Origin: Rhodopila globiformis
Lineage (GTDB): Bacteria; Pseudomonadota; Alphaproteobacteria; Acetobacterales; Acetobacteraceae
Reading direction: 5' to 3'
Assembly: GCF_002937115.1 (NCBI RefSeq)
Contig: NZ_NHRY01000074.1
Location: 1 to 64,000 of the forward strand
DNA length: 64,000 nucleotides
In this document: one piece after another, positions 34,963 through 44,334 of the stretch
Numbering within the stretch: position 1 is the first letter of the stretch
How the letters are laid out: the number at the start of each line of letters is the position of its first letter
Made by a program: the position numbers and the translations under genes
The notes under the pieces: model-generated
Seen by the model: the letters and a program-made list of their open reading frames with translations, nothing else
Told to the model about the DNA's origin: nothing
Database searches by the model: none

Positions 34963-35364
34963 TCACCCGCCGACCTGCTCGGTATACAGGTGCACCGCCC
35001 GTTCCCGGCCGCCTTCGTTCCAGGCGATCCAGACGCTGATGCCGTACAGCGTCACCGCCACCGCCGAGGGCGCGCGTGGCCCGGCAAGCAGCGGACGGAC
35101 CGCGGCGCTCGCCACCGGCACGATGCGCAGGCGCCAGCGGAAACCGCCGCCGTCGTCCCCACGCATGTTGCCGGGGACGAGGCGCGTGCCGTAGGCCGCG
35201 GCCGCCAGGTGCGACTTCGCCCGGACAATGGCCTGATCGACCATCGACGCCGTGCGAGTCGCGTGCAGACCGGTTCCTACCGCCTGCATCAGCGCGACCG
35301 CCGCCAGCCCGGCAATGACCAGGGCGACAATCACCTCCAGTAGGGTGAAGCCACGTTGGCTCAT
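34963..35364 (-). CDS. gspI: Type II secretion minor pseudopilin GspI
   Basis: 133 residues starting MSQRGFTLLEVIVALVIAGL, a perfect prepilin N-terminus, followed by a short beta domain ending in IAWNEGGRERAVHLYTEQ. It overlaps the gspF stop by ATGA. It initiates the pseudopilus tip. Confidence 0.9.
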   Translation of the reverse strand: MSQRGFTLLEVIVALVIAGLAAVALMQAVGTGLHATRTASMVDQAIVRAKSHLAAAAYGTRLVPGNMRGDDGGGFRWRLRIVPVASAAVRPLLAGPRAPSAVAVTLYGISVWIAWNEGGRERAVHLYTEQVGG

Positions 35365-36584
35365 CCTGACGCCAGGTCGTTCAGGCTGAGCATCGCCGTC
35401 ATCAATGAGGCGACGATCCCGCCGACGGCAATGCCCATCAGGATGGTGATGGCCGGCACCAGCAGCGCGGTCAGCCGCTGCGTCGCCAGGCGGGTGCTGT
35501 TCTCGTGGATATCCGCGGCACGCAGGGCCATGGCGCCAAGCTGCGCGGTTTCCTCGCCCAGGCGCAGCAGGTGGATGGTGCGCGGCGGGAAGATGCCAGT
35601 GGCCTCCAGTTCGGGGCTCAGCGCGCCGCCGCCGCGGGCGGCCAGGCTGGCGCTTTCCACCGCGGCTCGGCCGGCGCGGTTGCCCATGGCGTCGCGCACG
35701 ATGCCCAGCGCCGGGATCAGCGCGACGCCGTTCAGCAGCAGCGTCCCCAGCACGCGGCTGAACCGCGCCGCCAGCACCTCCCGCGTCAGGCCACCGATCA
35801 TCGGCAGGCGCAGCAGCAGGCGGTCCACCACCAGCCGGACCGCATCCTGCCGCAGCGCCGCCCGCGCCAGCAGCAGCATGACCAGCAGGCCGAGCAGCAT
35901 CGGCAGCCCGTCTGCCTGCACCAGATTGCCGGCATCGATCAGGAACTGGGTGGAGGCCGGCAGGGCGACGCCGCTCTGCTCGAACATCGGCACGAACTGC
36001 GGCAGCACCTCGGTCAGCAGCAGCGTCACCGCGCCAACCATCGCGATCAGCAGCACGATGGGATAGATCATGGCCGAGGTGATGGTGGACGCCAGGGCCC
36101 GCTGGCGGTCCAGCAGATCCGCCAGGCGCGCCAGCGTCGGACCCAGGTTGCCGCCGGCCTCCCCCGCCCGCACCAGGCCGACATGCATGGCAGGGAAACT
36201 GGCCGGATAGCGCCCCATGGCGACCGACAACGGCGCACCGTCGCGCACCGCGTCGCGCAGTCCGGTCACCGTCGGCCGCACCCGGGCGGGCGCGGTCTCC
36301 TGCATGTAGCGCAGCGCGCGGTCGAGGTCCTGGCCGGCGGTCAGCATCGTCGCCAGTTCGCGGATCAGGTCCGCGACGTCCTGTTTGCGCAACCCCCGCC
36401 GCGCGCCGAGGTCGAGGGTCAGCCAGCCGGACCAGCGCCGCCCCTGCCCTGCCGGTTCGGCCCGCACCGGCAGGCTGCCCTGGCGTTGCAGGCGGGCGAT
36501 CACCTCGTCGGCGGTGGCGGCTTCCATGACCCCGGCCAGCCGCTCGCCGCCGGGGCCGATGGCGGTGTAGCGGAACGTGGTCAC
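35361..36584 (-). CDS. gspF: Type II secretion inner-membrane platform GspF
   Basis: 407 residues with GTG start overlapping the gspE stop (GTGA). N-terminal FRYTAIGPGGERLAGVMEAA is the GspF/PilC signature, followed by two T2SSF repeats (about 70-195 and 270-395), each with ELATMLTAGQDLDRALRYM-like helices, and three membrane spans such as YPIVLLIAMVGAVTLLLTEV. Confidence 0.93.
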   Translation of the reverse strand: MTTFRYTAIGPGGERLAGVMEAATADEVIARLQRQGSLPVRAEPAGQGRRWSGWLTLDLGARRGLRKQDVADLIRELATMLTAGQDLDRALRYMQETAPARVRPTVTGLRDAVRDGAPLSVAMGRYPASFPAMHVGLVRAGEAGGNLGPTLARLADLLDRQRALASTITSAMIYPIVLLIAMVGAVTLLLTEVLPQFVPMFEQSGVALPASTQFLIDAGNLVQADGLPMLLGLLVMLLLARAALRQDAVRLVVDRLLLRLPMIGGLTREVLAARFSRVLGTLLLNGVALIPALGIVRDAMGNRAGRAAVESASLAARGGGALSPELEATGIFPPRTIHLLRLGEETAQLGAMALRAADIHENSTRLATQRLTALLVPAITILMGIAVGGIVASLMTAMLSLNDLASG

Positions 36585-38278
36585 GGATCGGCCCGAATGC
36601 TGCGGGTGACTTCCTCGATAGTGGTTTCCCCGGCGAGAGCGGCGGCCAGGCCCGCGTCGAACATGCTTTCCATGCCCTCGGCGACCGCGGCCCGCTCGAT
36701 GGCGCTGTGATCGGCACGGGAGAAGATCAGCCGCTCGATCTCCGGCCCCATCGGCAGGAACTCGGCGATCGCCGCCCGGCCGCGATAGCCGGTCTGCCGG
36801 CACGCGGGGCAGCCGACGGCGTAACTGAGGGTAATTGGTCTGGCGCTGGTCCGCCGATCGAGGCCGAAGCGTTGGACCAGTTCCGGCGCCGCCGGGGCTT
36901 GCTGCCGGCACTCCGGGCACAGCCGGCGCACCAGGCGCTGCGCCATGACGCCGCGCAGCACGGCGGTGAGAAGGTAGTCCTCCACCCCCATGTCGCGCAG
37001 CCTTGTCACGGCGGCGGCGGCGGAATTGGTGTGCAGGGTGGAGAGCACCAGATGCCCGGTCAGCGCCGCCTGCACCGCGATCTGCGCGGTCTCGCCATCG
37101 CGGATTTCGCCGACCATGATGACGTCGGGGTCCTGGCGCAGGATGGAGCGCAGCAGGCTGGCGAAGCTCAGGCCGATCTGGGAGCGGACCTGGATCTGGT
37201 TGATGCCATGCAGGTGATATTCGATCGGGTCCTCGACGGTGATGATCTTGCGCGTTACCGCGTTCAGCGCCAGCAGCCCGGTATACAGCGTGGTGGTCTT
37301 GCCGCTGCCAGTCGGCCCGGTGACCAGCACGATGCCGTTGGGCAGATCCAACGCCGCGCCGAACCGGCGGATCACGGCAGGCGACAGGCCGAGGCGGCCA
37401 TAGTCGAAGACGACGGCGGTGCGGTCGAGGATGCGCAGCACCACCGTCTCCCCATACAGAGACGGAATGGTCGAGACGCGGAAATCCACGTCCTGGCCGC
37501 GCACCGCCATTCTGATGCGGCCGTCCTGCGGCATGCGGCGCTCGGCGATGTCCAGCCGGGCCATGATCTTGATGCGGGAGGTGATCGCCGCGGCCAGGTG
37601 GCGCGGCGGCGTTTCCGCCTCGTGCAGCACGCCGTCATAGCGGTAGCGGACGCGCAGGCGGTCCTCGAACGGCTCGATGTGGATGTCCGACGCCTGGGTC
37701 TCGACCGCGCGGGTGATCAGCAGGTTGACCAGCCGGATCACCGGCGCCTCGCTCGCCAGGTCCTTCAGCCGATCGGCGTCGTCTTCCAGGGGGACGTCGG
37801 GGTCGGTGGCGGGCGCGGCTTCGGCGCCGTCCGGGTACAGCCGGTTCATCGCCGCTTCCAGTTCGATCGGCACCGCGACCTGCACCTGCACGCGGCGGCC
37901 GGTGGCGGCGGCGACGGCCGAGGGGGTGAACGGGTCCAGCGGGTCCGCCGCGGCCAGCACCAGCGTCTCGGCATCGGCCGCAAGCGGGATGGCGCGTGCG
38001 TGGCGGAGGAAGGCGGGGGCAAGAACATCCGGCAGCACCGGCTCGGAAACCGGATAGCCGTCGGCAGCGGCGATCGGCACGGACAGCAGCCGGGCATAGG
38101 CGTCCGCAAGGCCGCGTTCCGACACCAGGCCGAGCTGGATCAGGATCGCATCCAGCCGCCGATCGGCGTCGGCCGCGGCACGGCGGGCGCGGTCGAGGGT
38201 CCTCTGGTCACAATGGCCAAGCTGACGCAGGATGCCGGCGAGCGCGTCAAGCTGCTGATCGGTGACGGTTGTCCCCAT
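36581..38278 (-). CDS. gspE: Type II secretion ATPase GspE
   Basis: 565 residues. N1E-type domain about 1-150, then the ATPase core: Walker A GPTGSGKTTT, Asp box ITVEDPIEYH, Walker B VIMVGEIRDGETA, His box LSTLHTNSA. The zinc-type pair CPECRQQ and CPACRQTGYRGR is intact. It powers pseudopilus assembly from the cytoplasm. Start ATG 38278 has AGGGGGG upstream. First gene of the gspE-F-I-J-K operon; the 97-bp gap to gspO must hold divergent promoters. Confidence 0.95.
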   Translation of the reverse strand: MGTTVTDQQLDALAGILRQLGHCDQRTLDRARRAAADADRRLDAILIQLGLVSERGLADAYARLLSVPIAAADGYPVSEPVLPDVLAPAFLRHARAIPLAADAETLVLAAADPLDPFTPSAVAAATGRRVQVQVAVPIELEAAMNRLYPDGAEAAPATDPDVPLEDDADRLKDLASEAPVIRLVNLLITRAVETQASDIHIEPFEDRLRVRYRYDGVLHEAETPPRHLAAAITSRIKIMARLDIAERRMPQDGRIRMAVRGQDVDFRVSTIPSLYGETVVLRILDRTAVVFDYGRLGLSPAVIRRFGAALDLPNGIVLVTGPTGSGKTTTLYTGLLALNAVTRKIITVEDPIEYHLHGINQIQVRSQIGLSFASLLRSILRQDPDVIMVGEIRDGETAQIAVQAALTGHLVLSTLHTNSAAAAVTRLRDMGVEDYLLTAVLRGVMAQRLVRRLCPECRQQAPAAPELVQRFGLDRRTSARPITLSYAVGCPACRQTGYRGRAAIAEFLPMGPEIERLIFSRADHSAIERAAVAEGMESMFDAGLAAALAGETTIEEVTRSIRADP

Positions 38279-38375
38279 CGTTGCCGCCCCCCTGCACGGA
38301 CTGGTCGAATAGGTCGCCCGAGCGATCACAGGCAAATGACAGGTCAGCGATGAGGCCCGGCTCGCGGAGCCATCG

Positions 38376-39119
38376 ATGATGCAATCCCTGATCCCGGCCT
38401 GGGTCTGGCCGCTGCTGGCGGCACCGTTCGCCGGCAGTTTCCTGGGCGTCCTGATCACGCGCCTGCCGCTGGGGCAACCCGTCGTCCTCAGCCGATCGGC
38501 GTGTCCGCAGTGCGGAACGCGGCTGGGCGCGGCGGAGCTTGTGCCGGTGGTGAGTTTCCTGGCGTTGCGCGGACGCTGCCGCCACTGCGGGCATCGCATC
38601 GACTGGTTCCATCCGGCGGTGGAACTGGCCGCCGTGGCGGTTGCCGCCTGGGCCGGCTGGGCGGAGACGGATCCAGCGTGGCTCTGGATCGCCTGCGGCC
38701 TGGGCTGGACGTTGCTGGCGCTCGGCTGGATCGACCTGGACAGCTTCCTGTTGCCGGACGTGCTGACCTTGCCGCTGTTGCTCGCGGGTCTTGTTGTTAC
38801 AGTCATGTTGCAGCCGGAGGCGCTGGCGGATCATTGCCTGGCGGCTGCCCTGGGCTATCTGTCGTTTGCCGGCATTGCGCTGGCGTATCGCCGCCTGCGC
38901 GGCCGGGAAGGCCTGGGCGGCGGCGATGCCAGGCTGATCGCCGCGGCAGGCGCCTGGTGCGGGCTGGAGGCGTTGCCCTGGATCGTCTTTGCCAGCGCGG
39001 CGCTGGGGTTGCTCGCGGTCTTGGGATTGGCGCTGACGGGCCGCGCGGTGACATCCAGGACGCGGATACCGTTTGGCACCTGTATCGCTTTGGCATTCTG
39101 GGTGGTGTGGTTGTACTGA
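38376..39119 (+). CDS. gspO: Prepilin peptidase GspO
   Basis: 247 residues. It has the Cys motifs CPQCGTRL and CRHCGHRIDWFHP, and the two catalytic Asp regions of the GXGD membrane proteases: LGWIDLDSFLLPDVLTLP and GLGGGDARLIAAAGAW. It cleaves and may N-methylate the pseudopilins. GGAG lies 7 nt before ATG 38376. First gene of the plus-strand gsp operon. Confidence 0.92.
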   Translation: MMQSLIPAWVWPLLAAPFAGSFLGVLITRLPLGQPVVLSRSACPQCGTRLGAAELVPVVSFLALRGRCRHCGHRIDWFHPAVELAAVAVAAWAGWAETDPAWLWIACGLGWTLLALGWIDLDSFLLPDVLTLPLLLAGLVVTVMLQPEALADHCLAAALGYLSFAGIALAYRRLRGREGLGGGDARLIAAAGAWCGLEALPWIVFASAALGLLAVLGLALTGRAVTSRTRIPFGTCIALAFWVVWLY

Positions 39120-39279
39120 AACGGACAGCGGCCGGTTTCGTTACATCAGCTCCCGGGACCTGCCTGCGGACCGGATGCACCACCAATGGGCCCAGGCGAG
39201 CTTGCCGGCGGGACATGGCACGACGGTGAGACCTGTTGCAACCCAACCTTTGCGCGGGCATTGGGGCCGGGAGGAGTGG

Positions 39280-39618
39280 ATGGAACGGTGGATCGCGATG
39301 CTCGCAACGGCGGCGGCTGCGCTCGCCGCGACACAGCCGGCTGCCGCGTGGGAGCGTGGACCGGTGTGCCGGCAACCGACGGTGATCGACGAGATGGCGC
39401 GTGAGATGCGAAATCAGAATTATTACGCATGGGTCGATCCGAGCCTGGTGACGGAACAGGCCACGTCCGTTGCCGATGTGGTGCGGTGCCAGGTCTGCGT
39501 TCTGGTCGCTCCGTACGAGATGACCCGCTTCGGCGACCGCCCGGTCCCGCAATGTCTGGCGCACGCGTTCGAGGTGCGCATCGTGCCGGCTGGCTTCGTC
39601 GTACGCAATCTGCAATGA
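39280..39618 (+). CDS. Unknown exported Cys-containing protein in gsp operon
   Basis: 112 residues. ATG 39280 is set by GGGAGGAG. A signal peptide (MLATAAAALAATQPAAAWER) is followed by a mature domain with four Cys (PVCRQP, RCQVCVLV, PQCLAH), suggesting two disulfides in the periplasm. Its stop overlaps the gspH start (ATGA). I know no standard gsp gene of this type. It may be a small T2SS accessory factor; this is only inferred from position. Confidence 0.65.
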   Translation: MERWIAMLATAAAALAATQPAAAWERGPVCRQPTVIDEMAREMRNQNYYAWVDPSLVTEQATSVADVVRCQVCVLVAPYEMTRFGDRPVPQCLAHAFEVRIVPAGFVVRNLQ

Positions 39619-40040
39619 CGACCCATCCCCCCAGGCGCGGCGAAGCCGGTTTCACCCTGATCGAAATGATCGTGGTGATTGCCATCGTTGGCCTGGTCGC
39701 CGGGCTGGTACTGATACGGCAGCCCTGGACGAGCGCCGGATTTGAAAGGCAGGCGACGCAACGCGCACTGGCCGATGCCCTGCACCTGGCCCGCTCGCGC
39801 GCCATCGCGCAAGGCCGGAACGTTTCAATCCTGACCGGAGCCGCCGGTTTTTCGGTTGACGGCGGTCCAGTCAGGGCGCTGCCGGCGCATGAGGCGCTGA
39901 GCGCATCGCGCATCGTCTTCATGCCGGATGGCGGATCCTCCGGCGGAACGATCGTGCTTGCTGCGGGGCAGAAAAGAATCGCCATGACCGTCAACTGGCT
40001 GACCGGGCGCGTGCGTGCCAGCGCCCTGGAGGGGCACTGA
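39615..40040 (+). CDS. gspH: Type II secretion minor pseudopilin GspH
   Basis: 141 residues with AGFTLIEMIVVIAIVGLVAG at the N-terminus and the GspH body: ALADALHLARSRAIAQGRNV and IVFMPDGGSSGGTIVLAAGQ. It binds between shaft and tip of the pseudopilus. It overlaps the previous gene; a 35-codon frame (40044-40151) between it and gspL is not supported further. Confidence 0.9.
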   Translation: MTTHPPRRGEAGFTLIEMIVVIAIVGLVAGLVLIRQPWTSAGFERQATQRALADALHLARSRAIAQGRNVSILTGAAGFSVDGGPVRALPAHEALSASRIVFMPDGGSSGGTIVLAAGQKRIAMTVNWLTGRVRASALEGH

Positions 40041-40140
40041 CGGATGCCGTACCAGGCCCGTCCTCCGGCGCCGAACGCCCACACGCGCGACTGGCGCTGC
40101 GGCGCCGGGCGGATCACGGTTCCTGATGGGAGCCTGATGC

Positions 40141-41127
40141 ATGCTCGCTGACTTTATCGCCTGGTGGACCGCGCGGATCGCCGAGTTGCTGCCGGCATCG
40201 TGGATGCGCGGCAGCGCCGGCACGGCCGACGCCGTCGTCATCGAGGCGTATCAGAATGGTGAAGTAACGGCCTTGCGGCGCCACAAGGGTCGTGTGGAAC
40301 CCATCGGCCTCGGCGCGGCAGCCCGGCTGGCGGCGCGCGAGCCGGTGGTGCTGCGGCCGGCGGCCGGCATGGTGCTGGAAAAGCGCTACACCGTTCCCAC
40401 GGCGCCACGGCGCGACCTGGACCAGATGCTGCGCCACGATCTGTCGCGGGTGACGCCGTTCCCGGCCCAGGCGTTGTACTGGCGGTGGGATGGGCGGCCG
40501 AAGCCGGCAGACCGCAGCCGGTTGGACATCGTGCTGACGATGGTGCCGAAAACGACCGTGGCGGCAGCGCTGGAAACACTGGCGGACGCCGGCATCGCGC
40601 CGGGCGCCGTCGAGGTCGATGCCGGCGGGCACTGCCTGCTGCTGCCGATGGCGGATCAGGATCCCAGCCGATCGGCGCTGCTGCGCGGGCTGGCCTGGGG
40701 ATGTGCCGGCCTGGCCGTGGTGGCGCTGATATTGCCGTTTGTCCTGCAGGCAGTGGCGTTGCAGAGCGTGAACACGCAAATCGCGGACCTGCAACCGGCA
40801 CTGACGCAGGTCGAGGCATTGCGCCGGGGCATCGTCGCCGGCAACGCCGGGCGCGAGGTGCTGGCGCGCGAAGCCGAGCACACGGCCGATGTGTTGCAAG
40901 TCCTGGCGACGCTGACGCGAATCCTGCCGGACGACACGTTCCTGACCGACTTTGTCCTGCGCGACCGGCATTTCACCATCAGCGGCCGATCGGCCTCGGC
41001 GCCGCGGCTGATCACGGGGCTGGCGGCGGACCAGACGATCCGCAATGCGGCTTTCGCCGCGCCGGTGACGCGGATCGAGGGCACCGCGGCCGATGCGTTT
41101 TCCATTGGCGGGGATATCGTGCCATGA
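40141..41127 (+). CDS. gspL: Type II secretion protein GspL
   Basis: 328 residues. A cytoplasmic actin-like/PilM-type half (VLEKRYTVPTAPRRDLDQML, RHDLSRVTPFPAQALYWRWD) is followed by one membrane helix (AGLAVVALILPFVLQAVAL, about residues 195-215) and a PilN-like periplasmic domain (TRILPDDTFLTDFVLRDRHF). It links GspE to the inner-membrane platform. The end overlaps gspM by ATGA. Confidence 0.85.
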   Translation: MLADFIAWWTARIAELLPASWMRGSAGTADAVVIEAYQNGEVTALRRHKGRVEPIGLGAAARLAAREPVVLRPAAGMVLEKRYTVPTAPRRDLDQMLRHDLSRVTPFPAQALYWRWDGRPKPADRSRLDIVLTMVPKTTVAAALETLADAGIAPGAVEVDAGGHCLLLPMADQDPSRSALLRGLAWGCAGLAVVALILPFVLQAVALQSVNTQIADLQPALTQVEALRRGIVAGNAGREVLAREAEHTADVLQVLATLTRILPDDTFLTDFVLRDRHFTISGRSASAPRLITGLAADQTIRNAAFAAPVTRIEGTAADAFSIGGDIVP

Positions 41128-41708
41128 GTCCGGTGGCCTGGCGCACCGGCCGGCCCGGGCAGGCGCTGGCCGTCGGCTGCGGCCTGCTGGGACTGGCGCT
41201 GATCTGGCTCGGCGCGATTGCGCCGCTCTGGTCATGGTACGCCGATCGGCAGGCGTTGCTGGAGCGGCGGCAGATGATGCTTGCGCACATGCAGGGGTTG
41301 GCGGCCAGGCTACCGGCCTTGCGGGCGGCCTCGGCGAGCCGGCATGGCGTCGAAGCCGAGCACGACATGCTGCCGGGCGCAACCGATGCCGTTGCCGCGG
41401 CGGCCTTGCAGGAAGCCGTGCAGAAGATGGCGACCGCGGCCGGCGCCAGCCTGACGGCGGTGGAGACGCTGCCGCCGGCGACCGAGGCCGATCGGTGGCG
41501 CAAGGTGTCGCTGCGGATCAGCCTGAACGCCCCCTGGCCGGTGCTGATCGGCCTGATGCACGCGATCGAGCGCTCGCCATCCCGCCTTTTCATCGCCGAC
41601 GTGCATTTCCACAGCCCGGCGATCCTGGTCCATTCGACGAACCGGCCCATCCAGGCGTCGATGGTGCTGTATGGCTTCCGGCGAGCGGCGGGAGGGCAAG
41701 GCGCATGA
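41124..41708 (+). CDS. gspM: Type II secretion protein GspM
   Basis: 194 residues with an N-terminal membrane helix (GCGLLGLALIWLGAIAPLWS), a short coiled region and a ferredoxin-like periplasmic domain (WPVLIGLMHAIERSPSRLFI). It partners GspL. Coupled by ATGA overlaps on both sides. Confidence 0.82.
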   Translation: MSPVAWRTGRPGQALAVGCGLLGLALIWLGAIAPLWSWYADRQALLERRQMMLAHMQGLAARLPALRAASASRHGVEAEHDMLPGATDAVAAAALQEAVQKMATAAGASLTAVETLPPATEADRWRKVSLRISLNAPWPVLIGLMHAIERSPSRLFIADVHFHSPAILVHSTNRPIQASMVLYGFRRAAGGQGA

Positions 41709-42229
41709 ACGGAGGCGCGCTGGCTGGCTTGGCCGCTCTCGCCCTTGGGCTGTCCGGGACGATTGGCCTGGAGATTCTGGCCTGGCAGGCGAGGCCGGAG
41801 GGGACAGCGCTGGTGCGGCCCGTTTCCGTCACGCCGTCCGACGCTCCGGCTGCGCCGGCCGAGCCGCCTGACGGCCATGAGGATCCGTTGAACACCATCC
41901 TGGGCCGGCCGCTGTTCAGCCCGGACCGCCGCCCGGCGGCGTCCGGCGCACGCAGCGTGAGCGGTTTGCCGCGCCTGGCCGGAATCGTGGTGACGGGCTC
42001 GCGGCGGACGGCGATTTTTGCCGCCTCACCGGGCGGCAAGCCGGTCATCGCCGATGAAGGTGTGCGGATCGGGGCCTATGACGTGAAAGCGATCAGCGAG
42101 GCCGGTGTGACGGTCGCCGGGCCGGAAGGGACGATGGTGCTGCGGCCGATGTTCGATCCCGCCCCGCCGCCGATTGGAAAGGCCACGCCGCTGGTACGGA
42201 CGGAGTCGCCGAGGCGGCCGGCGCGGTAG
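41705..42229 (+). CDS. GspN/GspC-like type II secretion protein
   Basis: 174 residues. One N-terminal membrane helix, a Pro/Ala linker, then a short HR-like domain: DPLNTILGRPLFSPDRRP, LPRLAGIVVTGSRRTAIFA and KPVIADEGVRIGAYDVKAIS. This is the GspC homology-region pattern, but there is no PDZ domain, so it is a short GspC or a GspN-type protein. It should connect the platform to the GspD N-domains. Last gene of the operon. Confidence 0.7.
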   Translation: MNGGALAGLAALALGLSGTIGLEILAWQARPEGTALVRPVSVTPSDAPAAPAEPPDGHEDPLNTILGRPLFSPDRRPAASGARSVSGLPRLAGIVVTGSRRTAIFAASPGGKPVIADEGVRIGAYDVKAISEAGVTVAGPEGTMVLRPMFDPAPPPIGKATPLVRTESPRRPAR

Positions 42230-42512
42230 GATCGAAGGGCACGGGACCCGTTCAATGGCCACCTGAATGGCAGACGGCGGCGATATCCTTTCCGGAGGGT
42301 CGCCCTGCGAATCCCCACGTCCCACCATGTATTGTCTCCCCCCTTGATGTGCCGCCGGACGCGCTGCACCCTGCGGAGCAGCAGGAAGGGTGGCCGCCCG
42401 CGCTTCTTGGCTGTCACAGCCGACGCCCGGCGCCAGGCAGGCCCGGCCGGCGCGCTTGCGGAGCGGACGCAAAGCCCGACCGCGATGCTTATCGCCAGAA
42501 GGGAGAGGCTGG

Positions 42513-43208
42513 ATGTTCGCCAACAAGGTCATCCTCGTCACAGGGGCCGCCGGCAACGTGGGAACGGCGCTCGCAAAGCTGCTGGCCCCGCGCGCGGCGC
42601 GCGTGGTCCTTGCCGATACCGATCGCGGCCGGCTTGCCGCCGTGGCCGGGGCGCTGGAGGGCAGCGGCCATCTGGCGTTGCCGGACTACGACCTGACCAG
42701 GTCCGCAGCCGCGGAGGCGCTGGTCGGCAAGATCCAGTCCGATTGCGGCCGTCTCGACGGCGTCGCCACGACTGTCGGCGGATTCTCCATGGCCACGCTC
42801 GCGGATGCTGGGGCGGAGCAATGGGAGGCCATGTTCCGCCTGAACGTCATGACGACCTGGAACATCTATCGCGCAGCCGTGCCGGCCATTCGGCAGGCAG
42901 GTGGCGGTGCCCTGGTGGCGATCGCCAGTGCGGCCGGGTTGCGCGGCAGTGCGCAGATGGCCGCCTATAGCGCAACGAAGAGCGCGGTGATGCGGCTGAC
43001 GGAAAGCCTCGCGGATGAGCTGCGCGGCGACCGCATCCGGGTCAATGCGGTCCTGCCCACCACGATCGATACGCCACAGAACAGGGCGGCCATGCCGGGG
43101 GCGGATACGTCGCTCTGGGTCCAGCCGTCCGAGGTGGCCGAGGCGATGGCCTTTCTTCTGTCAGGCGCCGCAAGCGGCATCACCGGCGTGTTGCTGCCTG
43201 TGGGATAG
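42513..43208 (+). CDS. Short-chain dehydrogenase/reductase (SDR)
   Basis: 231 residues. Rossmann motif VTGAAGNVG (TGxxGxxG, about 9-17), NVMTTWN, catalytic Ser in IASAAGLRG and the Y-X3-K pair in AAYSATKSAV. The C-terminal AMAFLLSGAASGITGVLLPV is typical of classical SDRs. Substrate unknown. RBS GGGAGAGG precedes ATG 42513; upstream in-frame starts are not supported. It stands alone. Confidence 0.88.
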   Translation: MFANKVILVTGAAGNVGTALAKLLAPRAARVVLADTDRGRLAAVAGALEGSGHLALPDYDLTRSAAAEALVGKIQSDCGRLDGVATTVGGFSMATLADAGAEQWEAMFRLNVMTTWNIYRAAVPAIRQAGGGALVAIASAAGLRGSAQMAAYSATKSAVMRLTESLADELRGDRIRVNAVLPTTIDTPQNRAAMPGADTSLWVQPSEVAEAMAFLLSGAASGITGVLLPVG

Positions 43209-43394
43209 CGGCGATGCTCGTGAACAGGCCGCTTCTGCGTCCCAACTACCTGCGGACTGGTGTGGCCAGACCTGGCCTCCGGCCGCAGTCAATCTGCCTG
43301 AACGCCATGCCGGCCAGGGCCTTGCCACCTCAAGACCCTGGCCGTCCGGAGTCGCAACACGATATGCGTTGTAGTCGCCCAGCCCGCCCGCGGG

Positions 43395-43660
43395 CACCAC
43401 GATGGATGAAAATGGCAGGCGTCGTTGCCTCACCGTCATGGCCGGGCATGTCCCTACGCAATGCACACATCCTGGAAACGAGTCGGAAATGACCGTAAAA
43501 TCAAGTGCTTGCCTGGGCGCCGCTGCGTTCCCCCATCGTCATGGCCCGGCTTGTCCGGGCCACCTGTCGCGGCACAAGTGCTGGAATAGGTGGCCCGGAC
43601 AAGCCGGGCCATGACGAAAGGGAAACGCAGCGGCGGACCGTTTCCGAGATGTGTGCATCC
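43395..43660. mobile_element. MITE-like palindromic element (type C) with partial type A
   Basis: A 78-bp core (43538-43615) runs from GTCATGGCCCGGCTTGTCC to its complement, with loop GCACAAGTGCTGGAAT. Outer arms also match: ATGCACACATC...GGAAACG at 43462 and, inverted, at 43639-43656, plus GCCGCTGCGTT on both sides. A partial type A block (GATGGATGAAAATGGCAGGC, GTCATGGCCGGGC) precedes it. Confidence 0.65.
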
Positions 43661-44334
43661 CGTAGGAGCCTGCGGCGGCCGACGATGGTTCACCACAGAG
43701 CCACAGAGATTGCAACGAAGCCGCCGGCGGTGTGGCGGTTCTGATCTCTGTGGCTCTGTATCTACCATGAAAATGCCCTCTGGCAGGCGCCGATCGTCTC
43801 TCTATCGTCATGGCCGGGCGTGTCCCGGCCATCCACCCCCCACCGTCGAAGCGCAGATGGCCGGGACACGCCCGGCCATGACGGAGGGGCAATGGACCCC
43901 TCGCCCATTTTCCGCCATTGCGGTGCCGGCGCGCCGGCTGGCTAACTCTGTGGTGAAATCCGCGGATTCTCCGCCATTACAACATCGCCGATCGGCCGCC
44001 GACCCCGCAGCCCGTTGCTGCGCGGGCGCAACCTTGCCGCCGATGGACGGCATCCGTGTCTCCACGGGCTGTCGATCCCGCACATTCGTCTCAACCGACC
44101 TGCTGTTTGCTATAGTGTCTTTGTGTTGAAGCGATTTCGCCGCTGGCACCGGCGACTGACGTTGGGCGTACGACTGTCACCACCCGTCTTTGCCCGCAGT
44201 ATCGCATTTCAACACGAATGACTCCGAAGGCCACAAAGCACGCGAAGCAAACTCTTCGCCTGCGTCTTTCTCCTGCGGCCAGCAACGGCTGGACAGCGGG
44301 CGGCGCACTTGCCGGCACGCCGCCCCGCCCCCTT
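43661..44334. repeat. Type A repeat copy and gene-free DNA
   Basis: A clean 76-bp type A core lies at 43807-43882, with AAAATG...GGCAGGCGCCG on its left and CTCGCCCATTTTCCGCC on its right. A CACAGAGCCACAGAG block (43693) is inverted at 43746-43758. No gene is supported up to rquA. Confidence 0.7.

Noticed and set aside
40044-40151. A 35-codon frame whose stop overlaps the gspL start.
   Set aside because: It could couple translation, but it has no RBS and an Arg/Pro-rich translation; left out.
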